Assembly: GCA_965549355.1 (NCBI GenBank)
Contig: CBEVGD010000036.1
Location: forward strand, 1 to 15,957
Origin: M55B120 sp965549355
GTDB taxonomy: Bacteria; Actinomycetota; Humimicrobiia; Humimicrobiales; Humimicrobiaceae
DNA length: 15,957 bases
Direction of reading: 5' to 3'
Below the pieces are notes generated by a model. The model did not search any database and had not been told where the DNA came from. It saw only the letters and a program-made list of their open reading frames with translations. The position numbers were made by a program, and so were the translations under genes. Below, piece by piece: positions 8,901 through 14,689 of the stretch. Numbering within the stretch: the stretch's first letter is position 1; every line of letters starts with the position of its first letter.

Positions 8901-9327
8901 GGCCCTTTATCCTTTCAGCAGGCACAAGATTGACAAGGGAGCTGGCAGTGGCGATGATCAGATCCACCTGTCTTTTTTCTGTTCCGCTTCTTGCGGAGAA
9001 ATCCACAAGGTTTCTGATGGTATTTAACCTTTCAACCATACTCTGGTTATCGGGTCTTTTATTTTTAAAGAAAATATTGCCGCCCATTCCCGGGAAGATA
9101 GATATTGCCGCCTGCGGCAATAGGCATCCTATTTCTTTTTGAAGCTGTACCGCCCTTTCTCTGGTAGATGTGATCAATATGGCCGGTATGCCGGAAAGGC
9201 TGCTGAAGGCGCCTGCAATAAACGGCCATATGGCCTCATCTGCAGTCACAGAATCAGGCATATTGCTATTTTTGTATTCTTCTACAAACTTTTTCCACTG
9301 TAATGTCTCGGTAAAATATTCGATCAT
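5965..9327 (-). CDS. mfd: Transcription-repair coupling factor Mfd
   Basis: An ATP-dependent translocase that removes RNA polymerase stalled at DNA lesions and recruits UvrA. Its 1120 residues are close to the usual length. Domains in order: UvrB-like N-terminal module (about 1-330); a linker region; the RNA-polymerase-interacting CarD/TRCF domain at about 462-520 (FKPGEYVVHRNHGIGIY); then the RecG-like helicase core with Walker A GDVGFGKT (611-618), DEEQRFG (712-718), SATPIPRT (738-745) and GRVGR (884-888); and a TRCF C-terminal domain to the end. All key ATPase motifs are intact. The ATG at 9325-9327 has no clear Shine-Dalgarno and follows a 254-bp palindrome-rich gap, so mfd may be transcribed or regulated separately from pth. 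The lipoprotein gene follows closely downstream. Confidence 0.98.
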   Translation of the reverse strand: MIEYFTETLQWKKFVEEYKNSNMPDSVTADEAIWPFIAGAFSSLSGIPAILITSTRERAVQLQKEIGCLLPQAAISIFPGMGGNIFFKNKRPDNQSMVERLNTIRNLVDFSARSGTEKRQVDLIIATASSLVNLVPAERIKGLDILKIIKGEEYSRDRIMEWLIKNCYERVNQVYDRGEFSVKGDIISIFDITRAGPVRIDQLLDEVEKIASYDLRDHTNIDILDEIAVFPNLNLWEIDQKNIIDTDTSMYNLFDILKYYLTGFTTILCDPLEVYLKLKSDIDMMKRIFERDFENLIIKDKNILSGYLVNNNLFEKQDYGPRMDLASMRDSGKTLRRFTFSTVSRQKRSLGNADIFTDNVRADLKSDKKIIISSDSAPRRKKIRDLLLENSISYKSLKSRDSGASMEPALLEKGITYISGSRLYRGFNSQSLSIYGELDIYQQMESIFSRESQAAGSDLQFFKPGEYVVHRNHGIGIYIDTISRQIGGHKREYFLIEYGKGDKLYIPTWQADRINKYIGSKKPVITSLDSKYWDSLKKRVRKSVKKLAVDLAKLYAERQSAIGYAFPPDSSWQAEIEEIFPFRETEDQIKAIKYVKEAMESPGPMDVLVVGDVGFGKTEVAIRAAFKAMEDGKQVLMLVPTTILADQHYMTFSERFKKFPVNVEVISRFRKKRDQARIVEDFNLGKVDMLIGTQRVLQKDIMPADLGLIIVDEEQRFGVNSKEKIKLLKKQVDVLTLSATPIPRTLYMSMAGVKDMALIETYPEGRNPIETFVGEMDRSIVKNAIEREMARGGQIYYVYNRILGIEQKSNQLMRLLPEARIALAHGQMDGQKIEKIMAGFINKEYDVLLTTSIIESGMDIENVNTLIVENSHMFGLSQLYQLRGRVGRSSEQAYAYLFYPGRRNLGTTAYQRLKTLSEYTDLGSGYNVAMRDLEIRGAGEILGPRQHGHINSVGYDMYCQIIKEETDKLKGIEVKEDVNIQIDLPLSAYIPKNYISSEKERINIYRKLGAAESFEKIDGISGDLIKKYGEISGAALNLIGLARIKFLLRKAGIESLRFSAGRGIIMKKVLLDSSRAGNLLADNKDILYQPRFRQITIKKIDKKIDLDLVMGHLNDIMRAM

Positions 9328-9350
9328 AACAGATATTTTATCAGGTTTTT

Positions 9351-9380
9351 AAAAATAAAAGCAGGAACCGGGTACCCGGT
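9351..9380 (-). terminator. Candidate intrinsic terminator or attenuator upstream of mfd
   Basis: Read on the minus strand, the perfect 14-nt palindrome ACCGGGTACCCGGT (9367-9380) can form a GC-rich stem of 5 bp with a GTAC loop. It is followed by a spacer and a T-rich tract (CTTTTATTTTT, 9351-9361). It lies only about 25-55 bp before the mfd ATG. It could end the glmU-prs-rplY-pth transcript or attenuate mfd. The stem is short and the T-tract is offset, so this is uncertain. Confidence 0.3.
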
Positions 9381-9386
9381 GGAATG

Positions 9387-9406
9387 TGCGGTAATTTATT
9401 ACCGTA
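9387..9406. repeat. Inverted repeat in the pth-mfd gap
   Basis: CGGTAA (9389-9394) and TTACCG (9399-9404) are perfect inverted repeats around a TTTA loop. One further U-A type pair and one G-U type pair extend the stem to 8 bp. It sits 8 bp from the ACCGGGTACCCGGT palindrome. It may be an operator or an RNA hairpin. Confidence 0.4.
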
Positions 9407-9460
9407 AGGATATCATGAATAAATAGATCATATAAAAAAATGGTGATTATTCTCACGGAT

Positions 9461-9519
9461 GCATCGGAGCAGCTGAATTAACCGGTAAATAATTAGAAAC
9501 TACTTTTTAGCATCGGAGC
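9461..9519. repeat. 10-bp direct repeat GCATCGGAGC in the pth-mfd gap
   Basis: GCATCGGAGC occurs at 9461-9470 and again at 9510-9519, 49 bp apart, in an otherwise AT-rich non-coding stretch. The first copy overlaps a GATGCATC palindrome. A ten-base match in a gap of this size could arise by chance, but paired sites are also typical of regulator binding. Confidence 0.3.
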
Positions 9520-9563
9520 GCATATTAATTTATTGTCGTGAAGATACTACAAAACACTTGCCC

Positions 9564-9599
9564 GCTAATAAATCCATGGCATCAATTATATTTATTAGC
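9564..9599. repeat. Perfect 10-bp inverted repeat spanning the pth stop codon
   Basis: GCTAATAAAT (9564-9573) is the exact reverse complement of ATTTATTAGC (9590-9599). The 16-nt loop contains the pth TGA (9582-9584) and CCATGG. In the pth mRNA the stop codon would lie in the loop of an AU-rich hairpin. No proper U-run follows, so it does not look like a standard terminator. Confidence 0.45.
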
Positions 9600-10139
9600 A
9601 GCATGGTCCAATCCATTTTCTATATAATCCTTAATGATATCCACCGCATCTTTAATAAGAAAATCTAACTCCTTTGTCTCGCTCTTACCAAACTTCCTGA
9701 GAACATAGTTTGAAGCATCCATTCTGCCGGGGGGTCTATCCACGCCAAACCTGAGACGGTCAAAATCAAGGCTGTTTGTCTTTGCAAAAATAGACTGGAG
9801 ACCCCTGTGGCCGGCGGTGCTCCCCCCTCTTTTGATCTTAATGCGGCCAAATGCCAAATCTATATCATCATGTATGACAAGTATGCTGCTTATCTCATCT
9901 CCGTAAAACTTCAGAGCCGCAGCCACAGCAGAACCGCTATTATTCATAAAGGTCCGGGGTTTTAAGAAAAGAAGATCGGTGTCCGAATATTTAGCATTTA
10001 CAGCTACTGAATTGAATTTGGTATATTTATTTCCTGAATCGGTTCCGGGAATCAGTTCATCAACCACAACAAAACCAATATTATGCCGCGTTCCCCGGTA
10101 ATCTTTCCCTGGATTGCCGAGACCGACAATCAAAATCAT
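9582..10139 (-). CDS. pth: Peptidyl-tRNA hydrolase
   Basis: Releases tRNA from peptidyl-tRNAs that drop off the ribosome. Its 185 residues are the normal family length. The N-terminal signature ILIVGLGNPGKDYRGTRHNIG contains catalytic His19. FMNNSG (64-69) holds the conserved Asn66, and VIHDDIDL holds the acidic Asp91 that pairs with the catalytic His in E. coli Pth. At the position of E. coli Asn114 (GGHNGL) this protein reads AGHRGL, so Arg112 replaces Asn. I recall AGHxGL variants in other bacterial Pth proteins and do not regard it as inactivating. The ATG lies 5 bp after the rplY TAG, so the two are probably co-translated, as is common for ctc-pth. Confidence 0.96.
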   Translation of the reverse strand: MILIVGLGNPGKDYRGTRHNIGFVVVDELIPGTDSGNKYTKFNSVAVNAKYSDTDLLFLKPRTFMNNSGSAVAAALKFYGDEISSILVIHDDIDLAFGRIKIKRGGSTAGHRGLQSIFAKTNSLDFDRLRFGVDRPPGRMDASNYVLRKFGKSETKELDFLIKDAVDIIKDYIENGLDHAANKYN

Positions 10140-10144
10140 AGGCT

Positions 10145-10873
10145 CTACTCTTTCCCTGATTCTTTTTGTTTATATCCTGCTTTATCTCCTGTTTCAGCTT
10201 CACCCTCTTCTTCAGGTTTTTTCTCCCCGATGACTTCAGGTTCTTCCATTTCCTCTTCGGCTTCTTCCTCGGTCACAAGATCTTCTTCTTTGAGCTCGGT
10301 AGGCGGAATTATTGATACGATGACTTCGGATGGGCCATTTAATATCTTTATCTTTTCATCAATCTCTATATTTTCAACTCTTACGATCTCATTCATGCCA
10401 AGATCCCTGATATCATAATCTATTTGTTCCGGTATATCCCCCGGAAGACAGATTATGCGGAACTCTCTGAGTCCATGCTGCAGCACTCCGCCGCTTTCTT
10501 TGATTCCTATAGCTATGTCCTCATTTAGGATTCTTACCGGCACTACTGTCTCGATTTCTTTTTCCATCTGTATTCTCAGAAAATCGAGATGCATTAGTTT
10601 TCTGGATATAGGATCCCTCTGATATTCTTTTACAATGACAGCTTCTTTATCCTTACTCTTTTCATCTATCTGTATATCAAATATTACACTTGATATGCTG
10701 TGCCCTTTAAGCAGAGTGGTGAGCTCTTTTCTTTTGATCTTAATAATTGCCGGTTCCTTCTTGAGTCCGTACATCACTGCCGGTAAATAATCTGCTTTAT
10801 CCAGTTTTCTGGCAGTATTATTTTTTATTTCTTTTTTATTTCTTTTTTCAACTTTTAAAGCTATATTCTTCAT
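10145..10873 (-). CDS. rplY: 50S ribosomal protein L25, CTC/TL5 type with acidic tail
   Basis: Binds 5S rRNA in the large subunit. The N-terminal L25 domain (about 1-90) carries DYLPAVMYG and DPISRKLMHLDFL. The C-terminal TL5/CTC beta domain follows (about 95-190, with VPVRILNED and SGGVLQHGLREFRI). Residues from about 191 to 242 form a Glu-rich disordered tail (TEEEAEEEMEEPE, then EEEGEAE), as in many long L25 proteins. The 242 residues agree with the CTC class and not the short E. coli L25. AGGTGTG (10881-10887 on the plus strand as CACACCT) is a good Shine-Dalgarno before the ATG. The gene is 31 bp downstream of prs and 5 bp upstream of pth. The stop is TAG. Confidence 0.95.
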   Translation of the reverse strand: MKNIALKVEKRNKKEIKNNTARKLDKADYLPAVMYGLKKEPAIIKIKRKELTTLLKGHSISSVIFDIQIDEKSKDKEAVIVKEYQRDPISRKLMHLDFLRIQMEKEIETVVPVRILNEDIAIGIKESGGVLQHGLREFRIICLPGDIPEQIDYDIRDLGMNEIVRVENIEIDEKIKILNGPSEVIVSIIPPTELKEEDLVTEEEAEEEMEEPEVIGEKKPEEEGEAETGDKAGYKQKESGKE

Positions 10874-10904
10874 TTATAATCACACCTATTCTAATAATAA
10901 ATCT

Positions 10905-11891
10905 TTATACTAAGTTTTCACCCTTAAATAACTCACTTACCGATTCGCAATAATAAACTTTATTAATAGTTTTTGCAAGTAAGGGAGCTATCGAAAGCAC
11001 TTTGATTCTGTCTGGATCATATTTTCTTTTAATCGGGATAGTATCAATGACCACTATTTCGTCAACACTCGAATTTTCCAGTCTGGATAATGCATCCCCT
11101 GAGAAAATAGGATGTGTGGCACCAATATATACTTTGGTGGCGCCGTGCCTTTTAAGCATATCAACTGCGCTAAGCAGTGTTCCGCCCGTATCTACCATAT
11201 CATCGAAAATTATCGCTTCTTTCCCATTAACATCTCCAACAATATTTTCTATTTCGGCTACATTTGGGGCAGGTCTTCTCTTGTCGAGTATGGCCAGGGG
11301 GAAATGAAGCCTTTTGGCAAATATTGAAGCTTTTTTCACTCCCCCTACATCAGGACTTATAATTACACCGTCCTTAATATTCTTCTCCTTAAAATATTTT
11401 GATATTATTGGAATGGCTGTTACGTGATCTACGGGTACATCAAAGAACCCCTGTATAGTAGCAGTATGAAGGTCCACAAGTATTGCTCTATCTATCCCTG
11501 CCACCGATAGCAGATCTGCAAGCAGCCTGGCAGATATGGGTTCTCTTCCCTCGGATTTCTTATCCTGCCTGGCATAGCCATAATGAGGTATAACCGCATT
11601 TATAACAGCTGCAGAGGCTCTCTTTAGGGCATCTATCATTATAAGGAGTTCCATTATATGATCATTTATCGGTTCGCTGCAGGTCTGTATAAGAAATACA
11701 TCGGCGCCTCTTACGCTTTCATCAAATTTGATATGTATCTCCCCGTTTTTAAAATGCGTTCTTGAGACATTTCCAAGTTTGATATGCAGATTATCTGCTA
11801 TCTTCCCGGCCAGTTCCGGAGAAGAGGAACCGCTAAAAAGCATCATCCTCTTATTTTTCGTCTCTTCCTTTACACCCAGATTGTTTTTCAT
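10905..11891 (-). CDS. prs: Ribose-phosphate pyrophosphokinase (PRPP synthetase)
   Basis: Makes PRPP from ribose 5-phosphate and ATP for nucleotide, His and Trp synthesis. The 328 residues include SGSSSPELA near the N-terminus, FKNGEIHIKF, PHYGYARQDKK (102-112), the metal-binding His142 in VDLHTATIQGFF, the flexible-loop DKRRPAPNVAEI (203-214) and the PRPP loop DDMVDTGGTL (230-239). The first 16 residues precede the usual family start (MMLFSGSSS), but I keep the ATG at 11891. A GGGAG lies shortly upstream inside glmU, and the ATG follows the glmU TAG after only three bases (TAG GGA ATG), indicating coupling. An internal ATG at residue 16 or 17 remains possible. It lies in the same reading frame as glmU. 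Confidence 0.97.
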   Translation of the reverse strand: MKNNLGVKEETKNKRMMLFSGSSSPELAGKIADNLHIKLGNVSRTHFKNGEIHIKFDESVRGADVFLIQTCSEPINDHIMELLIMIDALKRASAAVINAVIPHYGYARQDKKSEGREPISARLLADLLSVAGIDRAILVDLHTATIQGFFDVPVDHVTAIPIISKYFKEKNIKDGVIISPDVGGVKKASIFAKRLHFPLAILDKRRPAPNVAEIENIVGDVNGKEAIIFDDMVDTGGTLLSAVDMLKRHGATKVYIGATHPIFSGDALSRLENSSVDEIVVIDTIPIKRKYDPDRIKVLSIAPLLAKTINKVYYCESVSELFKGENLV

Positions 11892-11894
11892 TCC

Positions 11895-13304
11895 CTATTT
11901 CTCCCTGTCCATATTCTTTCTATTTCTATATTTAACGGCACCATTTTTAATATTTTTTTGCTTCGCCCTCTCAATGGCAAGTGCATTGTCCGGCACATCA
12001 CCGGTTATCACGGATCCGGCAGCCACTATTGCTCCTTTGCCTATTCTCACAGGAGCTACGAGCATAGTATCGGAACCGATAAATGCTCCATCCTCTATAA
12101 TCGTCCTGCTCTTCGAAAAACCATTATAATTGACCGTAACGCTTGAAGCTCCAATATTGACTCCTGTACCTATTTCTGTATCACCTACATAGGAAAGGTG
12201 CGGCACCTTGCTGCCTTCATCAATATTAGATTTCTTGATCTCGCAAAATGCTCCGATCTTTACTTTTTCCCCCGTAATGGTACCGGGCCTTATATAGCTA
12301 TACGGACCTATATTGTTTTCGGGACCTATTCCGGCGCCTATTATCACAGAGCTATTCACAATAGTCCCGGAACCTATCTTTGTATCGTTTATCTGAGAAA
12401 ATGGCCCGATGCTGCATCCTTTGCCTATTATTGTATTCCCGCTTAAAAAACATGAGGGTTCGATTATAGTATCTGATCCTATCTGAACTGTATCTTCTAT
12501 ATATACTGAAGAGGGATTCCGTATTGTAATGCCATTTTCCATATGCCTTTTATTTATCCTCTGCCTGAGCATATCCTCGACTTCGGAAAGCTGGGATCTG
12601 TCATTTATGCCTCTTGCTTCCTGATGATCGGATATTATAAGGGTCTCTGCTTTCTCTCCTTTGTTTATAAGCATCTCCACAATGTCAGTCAGATAATGTT
12701 CACCCTGTGAATTCTGTGTGTTTATATTATCTATATTTTCCTGCAGGTGGTCCCTTTCAAAACAATAAATAGATGAATTCACTTCAGTTATCATCTTTTC
12801 TTCCCGGGAAGCATCCGCATCTTCCACTATTTTAAGGACCTTTCCGTCCCCATCTTTGATCATCCTTCCATATCCGGCAGGATCCTGTGCAATTGAAGTA
12901 AGTATCGAGACCGAAAGGTCCTTTTCGGATCTCAGCCTTATAAGTGAATCAAGTGTTCCGGCAGTTATAAGCGGGCTGTCGCCGCTGAGTATCAATATGT
13001 TTTGACCCATATTGGGAAAATCATCCCTTGCCATCATCACAGCGTGTGCGGTCCCGGATTGTCTGTTCTGGTCGATAGCTTTGACAGAAGGAAAATTGCT
13101 GTCCAGATACTCTCTGATCATTTCCTTCTTGTGCCCCACTATTATAAAAACATTTTTTGGCCCAAGAGAGGCCGCCTGTTTTAAAATATGATAGATAAGC
13201 GGCTGACCGCATATCCTGTGAAGCACTTTTGGGGTTTCCGATTTCATTCTTTTGCCTTTTCCGGCGGCCAGAATAATAATGCTCAAATCTTTTGAAAAAT
13301 CCAT
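11895..13304 (-). CDS. glmU: Bifunctional GlmU: N-acetylglucosamine-1-phosphate uridyltransferase and glucosamine-1-phosphate acetyltransferase
   Basis: Makes UDP-GlcNAc for peptidoglycan. The N-terminal uridyltransferase (about 1-235) has the signature LAAGKGKRMKSETPKVLH (12-29), the QSGTAHAV segment (82-89) and SGDSPLI with metal-binding Asp109. Residues from about 260 form a left-handed beta-helix of hexapeptide repeats, and the acetyltransferase active-site region has VPHLSYVGD with catalytic-type His369 and TVNYNGFSKSRTII. Both halves are complete and the length of 469 is normal. The start has no strong Shine-Dalgarno. A putative extended -10 box lies about 48 bp upstream. The gene ends in a TAG and is directly followed in frame by prs. 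Confidence 0.97.
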   Translation of the reverse strand: MDFSKDLSIIILAAGKGKRMKSETPKVLHRICGQPLIYHILKQAASLGPKNVFIIVGHKKEMIREYLDSNFPSVKAIDQNRQSGTAHAVMMARDDFPNMGQNILILSGDSPLITAGTLDSLIRLRSEKDLSVSILTSIAQDPAGYGRMIKDGDGKVLKIVEDADASREEKMITEVNSSIYCFERDHLQENIDNINTQNSQGEHYLTDIVEMLINKGEKAETLIISDHQEARGINDRSQLSEVEDMLRQRINKRHMENGITIRNPSSVYIEDTVQIGSDTIIEPSCFLSGNTIIGKGCSIGPFSQINDTKIGSGTIVNSSVIIGAGIGPENNIGPYSYIRPGTITGEKVKIGAFCEIKKSNIDEGSKVPHLSYVGDTEIGTGVNIGASSVTVNYNGFSKSRTIIEDGAFIGSDTMLVAPVRIGKGAIVAAGSVITGDVPDNALAIERAKQKNIKNGAVKYRNRKNMDREK

Positions 13305-13351
13305 TTAATACGGTCTCAAATCATAAGATCATTTTTATAAAAACAAAGTTG

Positions 13352-13360
13352 ATTGTAACA
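13352..13360 (-). promoter_or_regulatory. Candidate extended -10 promoter element for the glmU operon
   Basis: On the minus strand the 91-bp gap upstream of glmU contains TGTTACAAT, which fits an extended -10 (TG, one base, then TACAAT, five of six matches). It is followed about 48 bp later by the glmU ATG and preceded by an A/T-rich stretch. No good -35 is visible at 17-18 nt. This is assigned from pattern and position only. Confidence 0.3.
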
Positions 13361-13395
13361 TAAAATTTTTATTTATCTAAGAATAAACCGGCAGG

Positions 13396-13695
13396 TCAAT
13401 CAACAAATTTTCCACCGGTTATCTCTTTAGATATTATATTATAATTCTGCCCAAAATAAACAGTGATATAAATAAGATTATTGCAGTTATTTCCCAGTAT
13501 TTCCTTCCTTAAGAAATGTGTTGTCCCGGAAGGGCCCTCCCCATCATATACCTGGGATATATCGCTTGTTTTTGATGCTTTTACACTTATCTCTTCGCCG
13601 CACCTATCACATATTATTTTAAATATTATAAATTTTGAACCGCTGTCAGCTGGCATAGTAAAAAAGTTCTTCAGACTATCTAAAAATCCGCCCAC
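13396..13695 (-). CDS. Small conserved-type CxxC protein of unknown function
   Basis: A 99-residue protein with a GTG start (13693-13695) behind a very strong Shine-Dalgarno (AAGGAGGGG), which makes it a real gene. It begins with an amphipathic MGGFLDSLKNFF, then CDRCGEE (Cys29, Cys32), a middle region, HFLRKEILGNNC (Cys71) and a C-terminal EITGGKFVD. From memory, small uncharacterised proteins in Chloroflexi and related groups share this plan: a short helix, C-x-R-C-G-E, an F-C-R-K motif, then I-x-G-G-x-F. If so, this copy has Leu62 where the third cysteine would be, leaving three of four possible zinc ligands. There is no signal peptide or membrane segment, so it is probably cytosolic. It lies upstream of glmU on the same strand, separated by 91 bp. 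The function is not known. Confidence 0.75.
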   Translation of the reverse strand: MGGFLDSLKNFFTMPADSGSKFIIFKIICDRCGEEISVKASKTSDISQVYDGEGPSGTTHFLRKEILGNNCNNLIYITVYFGQNYNIISKEITGGKFVD

Positions 13696-13933
13696 TCTAT
13701 CCCCTCCTTGACAATTTAATATTTTTTATCTTTTCTTTTTGTAGAATGTCTTAATCAGTTTTTGCATTATAATATGGCTCTGCCATTTTCTGGCTGCATG
13801 TGCCTGTATTTATAATTATGAAGTCTTTTTATAATATATCAACTTTTAATTACTTTTATAATCATTTTTTTGGATTTAGCCTTATAATAGTATCTGAGGA
13901 TCAATATTAAAAAAAGCAGATAGATTTTAAGTT
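13696..13933. other. AT-rich gap between ogt and the small CxxC gene
   Basis: No coding frame or structured RNA is convincing here. The minus strand carries TATAAT at 13766-13771, about 70 bp before the GTG of the CxxC gene. It abuts the inverted repeat TGGC-TCT-GCCA (13775-13785), which could be an operator overlapping a promoter, although no -35 is evident. Just after ogt there is a run of seven T on the minus strand (about 13906-13912) but no stem in front of it, so I do not call a terminator. Confidence 0.35.
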
Positions 13934-14485
13934 TCATACATCCTGCATAGGTAAATTAATACCTTCAAGTTCCAGCAGTTTCTTTTTAAGGTCCGGTCCT
14001 GCCGAAAAACCACCACAACATCCATCACTCTTTATGACCCTGTGGCAGGGTACTATTATTATAACAGGATTTTTACCCAGTGCATTTCCAGCCGCACGGC
14101 CTGCCCGGGGACTTCCTGCTGCAGCTGCGATCAGGCCGTAACTGGATGTCTTGCCAAATGGAATCTTACGGGCAGCATTCCAGACCTTTCTCTCAAATAC
14201 TGATCCGGTCATAAAAAGGGGTTTTAGACCCGTATCTTTAATGGCTCTCTTAAGATAGGCTGTGATCTTTTCTTCGAGCAAAGGACACTTTTTTTTAGAG
14301 ACAGTAAAACTGCCGCCGGTCTCTGTATTAGCCCGGTCGCTTGCAGCTATCATTTGCTTTAGCTGATCATCAAGGGATTTACTGTCAGTGTCAAGAAATA
14401 TTACCTCCGGGTCATTGCCGGCACCGGTCCACAGATAATAAAGACATCCTATAACTGTATTAATTTTTGCTTTATATAAAATCAT
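13934..14485 (-). CDS. ogt: Methylated-DNA--protein-cysteine methyltransferase (Ogt/MGMT type)
   Basis: A suicidal repair protein that transfers alkyl groups from O6-alkylguanine to its own cysteine. Its 183 residues are a normal length. The N-terminal half is poorly conserved, as usual. The DNA-binding domain starts near 95 with FERKVWNAARKIPFGKTSSYG (Tyr116), then SPRAGRAAGNALGKNP with the Arg130-type finger, and the active site IVPCHRVI with Cys147. The loop after the active site reads SDGCCGGFSAG. The two adjacent cysteines (156, 157) are unusual where relatives usually have Ser-Leu. GGAG at 14493-14496 on the minus strand gives a well-placed Shine-Dalgarno. The ATG overlaps the stop of an antitoxin-like fragment by 4 nt (ATGA). 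Confidence 0.95.
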   Translation of the reverse strand: MILYKAKINTVIGCLYYLWTGAGNDPEVIFLDTDSKSLDDQLKQMIAASDRANTETGGSFTVSKKKCPLLEEKITAYLKRAIKDTGLKPLFMTGSVFERKVWNAARKIPFGKTSSYGLIAAAAGSPRAGRAAGNALGKNPVIIIVPCHRVIKSDGCCGGFSAGPDLKKKLLELEGINLPMQDV

Positions 14486-14610
14486 GAAACCGCTCCGGTA
14501 TTATTAATATATTTATGCAATATACTCGATATTAATGTCTGATATGGCATCCCTTCATCAGTGGCAATAACTCTAATACGCTCAAGATCAATTACATATA
14601 CATTATAATG
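14482..14610 (-). pseudogene. Remnant of a BrnA-like ribbon-helix-helix antitoxin
   Basis: The minus strand upstream of ogt has an open frame of 42 codons from 14610 to the TGA at 14482-14484. It contains DLERIRVIATDEG followed by MPYQTLISSILHKYINN. The G-[IM]-PYQTLISS-[ILV]-[IL]-HK-[YF] motif is the hallmark C-terminal helix of BrnA/CopG-type RHH antitoxins. Only that C-terminal part is present. An in-frame TGA (14611-14613) closes it upstream, no good start codon with a ribosome site precedes DLERIR, and no BrnT-like toxin is found nearby. I therefore call it a truncated remnant, although it still provides the ogt ribosome binding site. A short functional peptide from the internal ATG at 14548-14550 cannot be excluded. 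Confidence 0.65.
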
Positions 14611-14689
14611 TCAATATATTGTATTTACTATATATTTATAAGAATCTGTTTGTGGATCACAATTCTGTAATCACCATTTAGACCTTTCA

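Noticed and set aside
9441..9482. Plus-strand mini-frame (MVIILTDASEQLN) in the same gap
   Set aside because: It has 13 codons and no ribosome site, and it runs opposite to the surrounding genes. There is no independent support.
9533..9580. 15-residue minus-strand mini-frame (MDLLAGKCFVVSSRQ) in the pth-mfd gap
   Set aside because: It is very short, has no ribosome binding site and overlaps the arm of an inverted repeat. Chance is the simpler explanation.
4898..11897. Reassignment of TAG to a sense codon in this genome
   Set aside because: TAG ends ktrA, rplY and glmU at the expected family lengths, and reading through glmU would fuse it to prs. Local readthrough of the lipoprotein stop is a separate, open question.
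13800..13933. Intrinsic terminator after ogt
   Set aside because: A run of T is present on the minus strand, but no stable stem precedes it.
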